Source of the DNA: Isoetes taiwanensis
Lineage: Eukaryota > Streptophyta > Lycopodiopsida > Isoetales > Isoetaceae
Reading direction: 5' to 3'
NCBI GenBank assembly: GCA_021234155.1
Contig: JAJEKV010000285.1
Span: 312,001-376,000 of the forward strand
Length of the DNA stretch: 64,000 bases
Shown: piece after piece, positions 1-9,551 of the stretch
Layout: every line of letters starts with the position of its first letter
Numbering within the stretch: position 1 is the stretch's first letter
Notes under the pieces: model-generated
Told to the model about the DNA's origin: nothing
The model's input: the letters and a program-made list of their open reading frames with translations, nothing else
The model's database searches: none
Position numbers and translations under genes: made by a program

Positions 1-120
1 CATGGGCGCCTGAACCGCCACGGGCATGGGTGGGCATGGGCGCCTAGACCGCCACGGGCATGGACGGGCATGGGCGGGCATGGGCGCTTGGACGGGCATG
101 GGCGCCTGGACCGACACGGG
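1..120. repeat. GGGCATGGGCG minisatellite
   Basis: Short irregular GC-rich tandem units of the type GGGCATGGGCG and GACCGCCACGGGCATGG fill the first 120 bases. The matching tract in copy B is at 38,947-39,045. It lies upstream of the putative first exon and may be part of a promoter region; no function can be read from it. Confidence 0.7.
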
Positions 121-323
121 TCCTAGTTGGCCGCCTGTGGTACAGCAGACAGCCAGCGGCCAAAGTTAGTTATGCCTAGCCACCAGCGCCTAGCGCCCAG
201 CGCCTCGAGCAACTCTTTTTCGGCCTCTGGTTTTAGTGTTTTGTGGCGCCATTTCCCTACAGTTCAGCGCCTCACCTCTTCGTGCAGGACACCAATTTCC
301 GGGCAAAAATCAAGGCGCTCGAA

Positions 324-390
324 ATGGAAGTCGACGATTCTGGAGCTCCTAAGGCTGTGGAGACAGCGGCTAGCACCCTGCCAGGCGCAG
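324..390 (+). CDS. Possible first exon of the ParB-like gene, copy A
   Basis: An ATG at 324 opens a short acidic coding stretch (MEVDDSGAPKAVETAAS...) that runs to a consensus donor, GCAG|GTATGT, at 390/391. The equivalent in copy B is around 39,325-39,385 but with several CTG-site changes. The exon phase (67 nt) does not join cleanly to the reading frame that is clearly coding in the next exon (1,645 on), so either the start is elsewhere or bases are wrong. This call rests on the splice site and conservation between copies only. Confidence 0.35.
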
Positions 391-425
391 GTATGTAATC
401 TACTTGCATTGACTTTGTTTGTTCT

Positions 426-660
426 AAATGGCGCCACCGCGCCATTTGGATGTCTTAGTCTACTTTAGGGTCTTGTTTCTGGTAAATGGCGCCACCGCGC
501 CATTTGGATGTCTTAGTCTACTTTAGGGTCTTGTTTCTGGTAAATGGCGCTATGGCGCCATTGGATGCCTGTTAGCTTACTTTAGAGTCTTGTTGTTGGC
601 AAATGGCGCCATGGCGCCATTTGTATCTTAGTCATCCATAAACAATAATGGAAGCATTCG
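426..660. repeat. 58-60 bp tandem array with GGCGCC palindromes
   Basis: Four consecutive units of about 58 bases begin at 426, 484, 542 and 601. Each starts with a palindrome related to AAATGGCGCCA-TGGCGCCATTT (variants with CCACCGCG or CTATGG centres), followed by a conserved GGATGTCTTAGTCTACTTTA spacer. The array sits directly after the GTATGT donor at 391, so it is probably intronic. Copy B carries the same array with deletions in the palindromes (39,418-39,610). Confidence 0.85.
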
Positions 661-664
661 CATA

Positions 665-1566
665 TGCATTAGGAGTAAGAAGCAATCTACCAAGCAAATA
701 GCGCCGTCGCGCTATTTGCTTGGTAGATTGCTTCTTACTGTGTTGCATTCTTTAGTGCATTCTCCTATCACGGGTCGCAGGTGCCTCCACCCAGTCCAGC
801 TACTCTTCTTCAAACCATCTTCCTCGAATATTGCGAAGGGGCTCGGACTGGGTGGAGGCACCTGCGAACAAACGCAGGGAAATGTGTTTATGCACCGGAC
901 TGAGATGCAAATGGCGCCATGGCGCCATTTCATGAGTCCCGTCCATAAACACAGCATTCACATATGTATTAGCAATGAGAAGCAATCTACCAACCAAATG
1001 GCGCCATCGCGCCATTTGCTTGGTAGATTGCTTCTCATTGTGTGCGTTCTGTAGTGCACTCTCTCCTACGAGTCGCAGATGCCTCTACCCAGTCAGAGAG
1101 ACTCTCCTTCGAACCATCTTCCTCGAATATTGCGAAGGGGAGGGGCTCGGACTGGGTGGAGGCCTCTGCGAACAAACGCAGGGAAATGCAATCGAACTGC
1201 TTCCATGTGTTTATGCACCGGACTCAAATGCAAATGGCGCCATGGCGCCATTTCATGAGTCCCGTGCATAAGCACAGAAGCACACATATGTATTAGCAAT
1301 AAGAACCAATCTACCAACCAAATGGCACCGTCACGCCATTTGCTTGGTAGATTGCTTCTCATTGTGTTACGTTCGGTAGTGCACTACTACGAGTCTCAGG
1401 TGCCTCGACCCAGTCAGAGCCACTCTCCTTCGAACCATCTTCCTCGAATATTGCGAAGGGGAGGGGCTCGGACTGGGTCGAGGCCTCTGCGAACAAACGC
1501 AGGGAAATGCAATAGAGCTGCTTCCATGTGCTTATGCACTGAACTCAGATACAAATGGCGCCATTT
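665..1566. repeat. Three ~310-330 bp units of nested hairpins
   Basis: Three near-tandem units each contain three inverted repeats in the same order. First is a 66-68 bp palindrome with arms AGAAGCAATCTACCAA / TTGGTAGATTGCTTCT (674-739, 973-1040, 1297-1364). Second is an inverted repeat with arms GGTGCCTCCACCCAGTC / GACTGGGTGGAGGCACC around a conserved CCTCGAATATTGCGAAGG. Third is TGTGTTTATG...CATAAACACA (883-953 in unit 1) enclosing the 22-bp GGCGCC palindrome at 909-930 and 1,232-1,253. The array ends just before the acceptor at 1,644, so it lies in the putative first intron. Copy B holds the same array at 39,650-40,550. Confidence 0.9.
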
Positions 1567-1644
1567 GCTTAGTCGTCTGGTCTGCCTGCTTGTTCCAACC
1601 AGAGTTATTGATGCCTCTTTGTTACTGATGCCTTTTTGTTGCAG

Positions 1645-4600
1645 CTATATTACGTTCGGAAACACAATTTCAATCCGACCAGACTATGATGCTGATAGAC
1701 AGGCACTGATGCATGGAAATAATGCGGGTGAGCCCCTCCACTGCTACAGGCTCGAAAGGAGACTGCAGAAGAGAGCTCTGTCTGCTTATAAAGGAGAAGG
1801 CACCAGAATCAGCCGGAATTTACCAGCCGGGTATCCTGGTAAACATGAGGCAGGTTAGCAAGAGCGGTCGCGATGATTGGATCCGGGTGGTCTGTGAGGA
1901 CACTATGAAGCAGAGAATAATTGTCTACTATGTGGACTTGAAGTTTTATGATCCCACTGTAACGTCTGCTAGTATCGCAAATGTAGCTGGCTCGGCGAGG
2001 AAGCAAGGCTGGGTGCTGCCATCATAGAACAGCTTTGAAGAAGCTGACATCAAAGGTCCACAAGAAATCTTGAGGGGTTTTATGATTCTTCGCAATCGTT
2101 TGAACGAGTCAAAAAACTCGGCTTCATTCGTTGTCAAGGCATTAGCCCAGCAGAAACTACCCGTCATTGTGGACACGGCCTGGCTAAAAACAGTTAGCAG
2201 GAAGAAGACAAGACAAACTAGGGAGGCAGCTGCAGCTGCAGCCGAAAAAGACTCCTCATCTGCTACTGAGGAAAGGGGGCGGACAAGGGGAAAGTTAAGA
2301 GAAAGGATCACGAAGATCCTGAGAAGGAAAAGAAGGAAAAGAAGGAGAAGGAAAAGAAAGACAAGGAAAGGGACGGGAAAGGGCGGAAGGAAGGAAAGGC
2401 AAGGCGGGAAAAGGAGGGAGAGGAAGGGGAGCCAGAAGAAATAGAAGGGAAAAAGAAGAAGAAGAAACACAGGCCAGAGACCTCTGAGAAGGAGAGGACA
2501 CCTAAAAAACAGAGGAGAGAGACTCGGACTCCAAGTCCTACTGGAAGTCCAAGACGGAACGAGAGGAGCGACGAGCAGGCCAGAAGTGGTGGTGAAGTTC
2601 CTCCAAGCCCATCACATATCCAAGATTCTGCGGGCACACCGGCCAAAAGGGTCACCATTCAGAAGCCAGAGCGTAAGCTTACATTAAGAATAGCTCAGCA
2701 CTTGCTCGAGGTACCTGCAAATCTTAAGGTGGAAAGATCAGAAGAGGAGAAGACGACAGAGAGCACGTTACAGAAAATCGTTGAGCACCGCCATCTTCTT
2801 CCTCTGGGCATCACATTTATAAAACGAATAAACGTGTTCAGCCTATATCAAGGGCCTGCAAATCTGACATCTAGGCCAAAGAAATATCATGGAGCACGTG
2901 AAGACCTTAGTGGAATCCTTTCAAACAGACCCACATCCGGTGTTTACTCCTGCGGACGTGATTCCATTCAATCCCCTCACAAAGAAACTACACCCTTGGA
3001 AAACTGAGGATGACCTCATGGGGATGCACTATTACATAGTGAATGGCAATCATTCTGTTATGGCCGCTCAACTTGTATGTAAAAGACTCGGCACAGCAAA
3101 GTCCCAAGAACAAATGGCAAAGATTTATGAGTATCGGAATTGCCGAGTCTTGTCTGGCACGGTCAACGAGCAAGAGTGCCTGCAGCTCAGTTGTGAAGTC
3201 AATGATATCGCTACCAAGACTATCTTCAAGGAGCCTTTCATTGACAAAATAACCCACCTGCGGCAACAATATGCTCTTTACGGGAAGCCTGATCCATCTG
3301 GACGCGGGCAATCACGCTCAGAATCGTACAAGGTACATCGTGCTTTAATTGTTTACAAGATTAGCAAATGGCACCGTGGCGCCATTTCCTCATGAAATGG
3401 CACCACGGCGCCATTTCATATTCATTTGCATTCAAAACTAACTTCTTCTTGTTTCCAGCATTATCTGGCTTTGGCTGAAGTTACCATGCGTGGTAAGCAA
3501 CCGAAAGATTTCAACCAGTGGGTCTTCATGCCAGAGGATATTTTTCAGCTATTCATGTCCCTATGGAACTTGTGGAAATCTTGCAAGCTAACAGATAATA
3601 AGAGACAAACTATTACCTGTAACTGGGCAAAAGAGTGTGACTACTTCAGTCAGACCTACCTGAGGTGCATGAGGGGTCTCGACTATGAAGACTGTCGGAT
3701 TTTGTTCCAGGAAGTGCTGGATGGAAAGACCTTCGTGAAGGTCACCACCGACATACTGGGTAAAGCGCTCTTCAAGACAAGGGCAAAGACACCACGATCT
3801 ATATCGTTCTTGAAGAAGGAGATTTTTGAATATGTGAAGGATAATTTTCCGAGGAAGTTCAAATCCTTCATCGATCTCAAGATCGCCTGCGGGCGGGTTT
3901 CGAGGATACCGACCTGATTTCCATGGCCACCTTGCATAGTAAGTGGGTTGAAGTTGGAGTGACCAAGGAAGGAGTTTTCGTAACGCGCCACCCGCCTTGG
4001 CAAGATTTATACGCGCAATGCGAGGATACCGAAGACTTCGCGGTTGAACTAACCGGACAGCCAGAGGGCAAGTTGTTTGCACTCCTGTATCAAGATCCTT
4101 GATAGCCCCCGACACTAGAGGCATAACTCCAATGTGGGACAAAACCACACTATCTAACTTCTTTTGATACAACCAGAAGAACACCACGCTTGATTTTTTT
4201 CGATAGTGTGCTTTGCAAGGCCGAGAAAGCATAACTTTTTGATTTCATATGTGTTGGATGATCCGATTCCAGATCCAGAAGTTTTTATTGGCATGTATGA
4301 GGACTAATACAAGAATTCCGCCCCAGAGTTCGTGGAGGTCCATGCACCAGTGTACGCCACAAAAATTCAGGCCACCAGCAGTCCTCCCCGTCGATGAAAT
4401 TGATCTCGATTCCCGCTTGCCGATCATCATCCTCAAGAACCGCCACAAGTTTCGTACCTAATGAAGAAGACGCAGACGGGGAGACCGAGGCTATGGTCGG
4501 GAAGCTCGCAATGCCAGATTCAGTAATGGTGGGCAAAGCTTGCCAGGGGACATAATCATGAGAAACCACCGGGGCCCGCCACATGCTCCTACCCGCAGTA

Positions 4601-5052
4601 AAATGGTTCCGCCAGAAACAGAGTGTTTGATTACTTCTCCCGCGGGTTCGCTTGGCCCGGCTTCATTGATGAATAAGAGATTTTGCATTGTGTTCGAAAG
4701 TGACCCCGTTAAGCGGGCAAACGGGCAGTGGCATTCTTGGTAGGCTTGACCGCCTCTTGAATCCTTCCCCGTGACAGAGAGACAAGGTGATGTTCCTCAA
4801 GAAGATGTAGATCCACCAAATCCAAAGCTGATACCCAAGCTCAACCCGATGTGGACTATGAAGTGATCAGGAACACACAATTCAACTCGACATTCTTGAT
4901 GATCCCATTTCACCGCCACAGCTGCTCGAGAGCTTTCAAGGAGATCTTATGGGTGCTTCTTCTAGCCATGGCACCGGGCCGGGTGGAACCCGGGATCCAA
5001 CCGTGGAACCCGATCCCGATGCTAAAACCCGATCCCGATGCGGAACCCCGAA
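1645..5052 (+). pseudogene. ParB-like / degenerate DNA-methyltransferase-like protein gene, copy A
   Basis: The coding potential is recognised by collinearity with copy B. Exon 2 starts after TTTTTGTTGCAG at 1,645. It encodes a conserved N-terminal region, then a lysine/glutamate-rich linker (2,300-2,500). A ParB-like domain follows (2,680-3,330), including FNPL, the YYIVNGNHSV-type strand-turn and the NDIATKTIFKE helix. A donor TACAAG|GTACAT at 3,332 and acceptor TTTCCAG at 3,458 bound a 126-nt intron that itself holds two GGCGCC palindromes. Exon 3 continues to about 5,050. Frame breaks include an in-frame TAG at 2,024-2,026, a G-run shift near 2,270, a shift near 2,888 and many breaks after 3,760. 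The copy B stop appears here as CGA. ParB homology is a family inference; the methyltransferase assignment is weaker. Confidence 0.6.
3333..3458 (+). other. Intron with two GGCGCC palindromes (copy A)
   Basis: GT at 3,333 and AG at 3,457-3,458 restore a phase-0 junction between the ParB-like exon and the downstream exon. Inside are palindrome variants at 3,366-3,387 and 3,395-3,416, separated by CCTCATG. The identical intron in copy B is 42,307-42,432. Confidence 0.75.
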
Positions 5053-5725
5053 TTTTGTGTGATTGTAATGTAAATTATACAATAATACTTTTGTAAACGT
5101 GAGACTCCCTCTTCCGAGTCCTTTGTTAGGCAAATTTTTGATATACAAATCTATGAATTTAGAAATTTTAACTAATTTTGTGATGTCATGTTTCTTTAGC
5201 TTCATTATATGCAATCGTTAGTATTTTTAATGGCGCCAATAAATGGCACTTCGGTGCATTTTTTTTTTCTAAATGGTTTATAATTGCTAGAAAAAAATGG
5301 CATAAAATTGACTAAAAGGATTTTCGCTCCTAATTGGAATCACGAAATTTCTCATTTTAATGAAATTGTGCTTAGAATAGAATCTAATCATCCATCTACT
5401 CAAAGAAGGGTCAGAAGAATACAAGCTATGCTAAAACTAACTGGTATCATAGCTATCTCTCTGGTTCTCCATCCTTCTGGCTCGAATCCAAAGTGAGCAG
5501 TTAGCCTCCTCCTTCACCAATTTCCCCCAAATCGATTTGGGGCAAATTGGGGTGGAAGCCCCAATTTGGGTGTCCCAAGCTGGTAGGTCTGCCTTGCTCA
5601 ATCAATTTGGGCCAGGTGGCAGTTCTAGATTAGTTATCCCTAACTAATTGATATTTAGGCCTTGTTAATATTAGGTTAAGCCCCAAATTGAATTATTAGG
5701 GTTTAGGGTTAGGTTTCCACCTTAA

Positions 5726-5836
5726 TCTTTATATTATAAAATTATAGCGCAGGTCTTCAATGGAGCCCTAAATTGACTGGTCCGAGGATTTGATTGACCA
5801 ATGGTAGAGATGATGCGCTGTGTCTCTCAACTAAAA
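5726..5836 (+). mobile_element. Helitron 5'-end fragment in copy A
   Basis: The string TCTTTATATTATAAAATTATAGC follows CCACCTTAA, exactly where copy B has a full Helitron start at 44,692. It continues with the family's TCTTCAATGGAGCCCTAAATT and GATTTGATTGACCAATGG. After about 110 bases the family match is lost and no CTAG/hairpin 3' end follows nearby, so only the 5' end survives here. The shared insertion point shows the Helitron was present before the segment was duplicated. Confidence 0.7.
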
Positions 5837-8045
5837 TGAAACTAGCACCATCGGTTGGCTAATAAGTATGCAAAATGAATTCCATGAACATTGTTGATCT
5901 CTAAGCCAAATCTTGACAATTGCATGGCTTTGTAGCATAGTCTATTAATTTGCTCCAAATGGCAGTATAGAAGTCTCGACCAGGGCCACAGATTTTATGT
6001 TGAAAAGGTGGTTGTTGGCACATGCACTCTTATGCGGCTATAGATAACACATATTTAAGTAATAATGCTTAATCATTCCCGATCTATCCTTGCTATAGCA
6101 AAAAGAACCCTAGGGGATGGAAAGAACTATAATGTAAATAGGTTCCCTACGCATGCGAAATAAAAATTTCGGCGTATTTTATTATTTAAAACATATATTT
6201 CCGTATTTTTTCTCGCCTGGGGAAGAATTTTGATGCACGCTGAAAAGACTTTTTCGTCTGACTTGATTTTCAACTGTTCAGCATTACACGAAAGTTTTTT
6301 TGCATCTGTGAAATAGTGAAAACCGCCTACAAAAAGGCGGATTTTTTTTTAGCGTATTCGATTTATACTATTTTCACAGACGCTGAAACAACTTTTGCAT
6401 ACGTGAAACAGTATAATACGCATATGCGGAAAATAAATTCTGCGCCTGTACGCGAAAAGGCGATATTTTTTTCCCTTTTCGCCATCATCGGTTTTCAACA
6501 CTTGTTTCGCGATTGAAACAAACAAGACGCGCGATGAAACATTATAAGTCGGCATATGATAAAAATAAAAGCAAAGAAAAGAAATTTCACGCGTTTCTTG
6601 TGTGTGTTTTTCCGCAGTTTTGTGACGCGAAAATCTTCAAATCTGCCGGAATTGTTTTTACCATATTTTTTCACGTATTATACGGTAAATTTGTGCCGTA
6701 TCATACGAGTAATACGTATTGCGTGTAAAATGTACGGAGTATTGAACCTACTAGCTAGTAGTAGGGAATGTGTTTTGTCCTATAAGTATTACAATTCAAT
6801 GGTAGAGATATTTGATATGTTTATATTTAGTAAAAAATGAGTTTGAAAAACTTAGATTTAAAGTCAAAACCTTAGAATACATGCAAATCTAAGCTATATG
6901 CAAATTCATACAATCTAGCTCTACATGCAAACTAGAGTAGAGTAATATATAAAAAGAGTGTGGGATTGATCAAGTTCGGGGAGCCATATAGCTAAAAAGC
7001 TAGGACAAATTTGAATTGGAAGAGTTTTATGATTTCTTAAGCCTTCAATGATTCTAAGATTTTATTCTTGAAATGGTTGGCTTCTTGGTCTGACCTGTTC
7101 GTCCAACCTTTGAAGAGATTTCTGACCTAGATTTCTTCGTTGTCATGTTGGGTCTGTCATTGGTCTGTATTTTCCTTGAATCTATTGTTCATTTTTGGAA
7201 CCTGCCAAAGTACATACACTAGGTAATCTAGAAACTGGTACTTTCTCTTTTCTTTCTTCATGAAAATCAATTTAAAAACTCAAAATAAGTCTATGACACT
7301 TTGAGATTTGATGGTATGTGAAAGATAAACCTACTAGAAACTAAAAGACTGCATAAAACCTTAAAATTAATATTGATCTTGACTACACTTTTAGGTACTT
7401 TTTTGGTCACTAAATGATACTTTTTAAGGAACACCCTAACATATTTTTACCTAGTTCCATTCCTATAAGTTTCAATAGCTTGGGTCCCATTTGTATAAGT
7501 TTCAATATTACTCATTTGCTAGTCTAGTGGATGGGTTATTGGTTTATTGTAGTACAGATCCTAGTCCATCAGGTTTATTTTTTGCCAGCTTATCTCTCTT
7601 TTGTCTAAAGTTACAAGTTAGCCATGTTTTATATAAGTTGTCTTCAAGCTAGACCATTGCTCTTTTTTATATGGTTGGGTTTTTCTTGTGGAATAGCCTT
7701 TGTGTGAAGAGCGTAGATTTCTTTTAAGTATTGCACATTGTTGCTTCATGGATTAAGAGATGTTTACAAGTTGCACTTCTGCTAGACGCCCCCGGATGAA
7801 AGTGTGAAGTGCATCATTAATTTCACCTTTGAGTGTAGCCGCAAAGCACTAACCGGAAGGCTCCGTGCTTTACATAGGCATTGCGTGAGAAGCGAGGACT
7901 GATTATCCTCCAATGTTGATGATGGACTAATGAATATTTCAATTTACATATTTTTTCTCGCATAAAATGTTATCTTTATTCTGGCCACAAGGCATATGTA
8001 CTCACTTATACATAAGTTTAACTTTCGTTTCTTTTATTGTAGATA
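5837..8045. other. AT-rich non-coding stretch
   Basis: No convincing gene is visible. Between 6,150 and 6,730 there are many short motifs of the TACGCGAAA / TTTTCGCG / GCATATGCG type, similar in style to the dense cluster at 52,980-53,440. The open frames here (6,316-6,840) are short, overlap each other and show no recognisable domain. The rest (6,740-8,040) is AT-rich sequence without features I can name. Confidence 0.6.
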
Positions 8046-8390
8046 ATGACCCATAATTATCCTTTAAAAAAAACAAAAGTGGACCTAGCTAAGTTTTGGG
8101 CTCATCTGGAGGGATGTTGGATGTACCAAAAGTACAGGGCGAAGATGACTCGTCTAGATGTTTTTTCTAATTTCATCTTGAACAAGATTGTTCAATCTCA
8201 CGAGACTCTTTTTAAGGGCAATTTGCTATCCTGGTTTGATGCTAGTGCTTATATCTGTGTAGAGAAAATGATGTTTAAATCTGTCTCCTCTAAAGCCTTG
8301 GATGATAAGAAACCATCAAATTCTTTGCACCTAAGATTAGAAAGTACCTATTTAAGTAAACTTGAATTATATTTAATGATTACAAGTTAG
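8046..8390 (+). CDS. Unrecognised 114-aa ORF
   Basis: The frame encodes 114 residues beginning MTHNYPLKKTKVDLAKFW and follows a pyrimidine-rich TTTCTTTTATTGTAG that could be a splice acceptor, so it may be an exon of something larger. Composition is protein-like (WAHLEGCWMYQKYRAKM..., then a helical SNFILNKIVQSHETLF region), but I recognise no family. It is followed within 60 bases by LTR-like and primer-binding-site-like sequence (8,420-8,450), so it could belong to a decayed retroelement. Confidence 0.25.
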   Translation: MTHNYPLKKTKVDLAKFWAHLEGCWMYQKYRAKMTRLDVFSNFILNKIVQSHETLFKGNLLSWFDASAYICVEKMMFKSVSSKALDDKKPSNSLHLRLESTYLSKLELYLMITS

Positions 8391-8419
8391 TAGGTAGGAA
8401 TGAAATTAGTAAGCTCTAA

Positions 8420-8446
8420 GGAGCCTCACATTTAGTATCAGAGCCT
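8420..8446 (+). other. LTR end and initiator-Met primer-binding-site-like sequence
   Basis: GAGCCTCACA is followed by TTTAGTATCAGAGCC, which closely resembles the plant retrotransposon primer-binding site TGGTATCAGAGC complementary to tRNA-iMet. This suggests the trace of a plus-strand LTR element whose remainder is not recognisable. A second, minus-strand LTR starts 28 bases downstream. Confidence 0.35.
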
Positions 8447-8473
8447 AGATTTATTTAGATCTTGTAGGAAATA

Positions 8474-9551
8474 TGTGACGCTCCCCGAACCTATACGATG
8501 CTCCCATCGTATAAATACGGGAAATCCCCTCTTCCATGGCGACTACTTCACCATAGAAAGGCCCTCCGTCTGACTCGGACCACTTGTGATGGGCAAGTGT
8601 CTGGGTGAAGGACACGGAGGTGTCATTCGTCCCACGCCTTCTATGGGAATCCTATATAGCAGAAGCGTATATGTGTTAGCACCTGGCAACAATACAATAA
8701 ATAATATACCACCACGAAGGGTGGCCCATCATCATCAATAGGAATACAACAGAATACCAACATAACAAAGGAAATGCATCATAAATAAGGGCTCTACCCC
8801 GGCTTAGACTCATGGGAATCAACTGACAGTCAAGGCCTCCAGATAACAACAGACAGAATCATAACAATGGCGTTGGCTGGCATAGAACAATGGCTAGGGT
8901 AGTCCACTCCATCCGCCCCTCCTGTGCACACTTTGCAGATAGGCTGGAACATGCTATGGCGTGATTGTAGCCTTCCGGAGACACAATCCCATGGAATCAT
9001 CCTATGGAATTACTCCAGGTTACATCTCCCCGGTCCGATGAGGCAGGTCAGAGAGGCGTCCCCTCCCCGAGTAAGACGGATCCCTGGGTGTGCTAGAGAA
9101 CGCGTGCCCCCTCAGAGACCCCCACGTTCGTACCCGACTTACTCCCCTAAATCTAAAGGCCGGCTCACCTGCCCGTTCAAGCCCAGGGCGCCCAATCATA
9201 TTGGCTCGACACCTGTGACCCAGGAAGTGTCAGACCCATACCCGGCCCTCTCCATGATCGGCTATAAGCCTAGCACACTGTAGGAGTCCTGTAGCTGCGC
9301 TAGGCAAGACCCCACCCCCGATTCACCATCATACTCGTTGTCTGGTGCTGAATCACATCATAGCATCCACAGCCAGGTGGGCTCTTGTGCACATGCCGCA
9401 TTTAATGGGATTTAAGGGGTTCTAGCTAGGAGCATCACTAAATCTAGATAGCCTTTAGGTCTCTACCCCCCTTAATCCAATAGAACACAGGAGGAACAGA
9501 AAGAGAAAACAGAATCAGATACAAACATCCATCATCATCATCATAAATAGA
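8474..9551 (-). mobile_element. Reverse-oriented LTR related to the gypsy element, truncated
   Basis: TGTGACG at 8,474 is the inverted 3' end of an LTR (CGTCACA on the minus strand). Reading on the minus strand, several blocks match the LTRs at 21,423 and 33,139 in the same order. They include GGGGGTAGAGACC (near 9,470), CACAAGAGCC, GGGGAGATGTAACC, CAAAGTGTGCA followed by GGCGGATGGAGTGGAC, and TATGCCAGCCAA. It is therefore a diverged relative of the same LTR family, either a solo LTR or a remnant. No primer-binding site lies beside it on the minus strand. Its 5' side stops at the Helitron inserted at 9,552. Confidence 0.75.

Larger units (their letters stand above)
1..5836 (+). repeat. Segmental repeat, copy A (ParB-like gene segment)
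   Basis: This block is the direct repeat of 38,947-44,805. The two can be followed collinearly from the GGGCATGGGCG-rich start, through the hairpin array and both main exons, to a Helitron 5' end. Copy A begins at or before the window edge, so its left boundary is not seen. At the right the copies stay alike through about 110 bases of the Helitron 5' end and then diverge near 5,836. Homology is very high in 1,000-3,750. In 3,760-5,060 the differences concentrate at CAG and CTG triplets. Whether this is a mobile element or a plain duplication is open: no terminal repeats or target duplications are visible because the left end is missing. Confidence 0.9.

Noticed and set aside
2070-2501. Separate lysine/arginine-rich or leucine-rich small proteins in the KEKK linker
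   Set aside because: These are other-frame and opposite-strand readings of the charged linker in the ParB-like gene.
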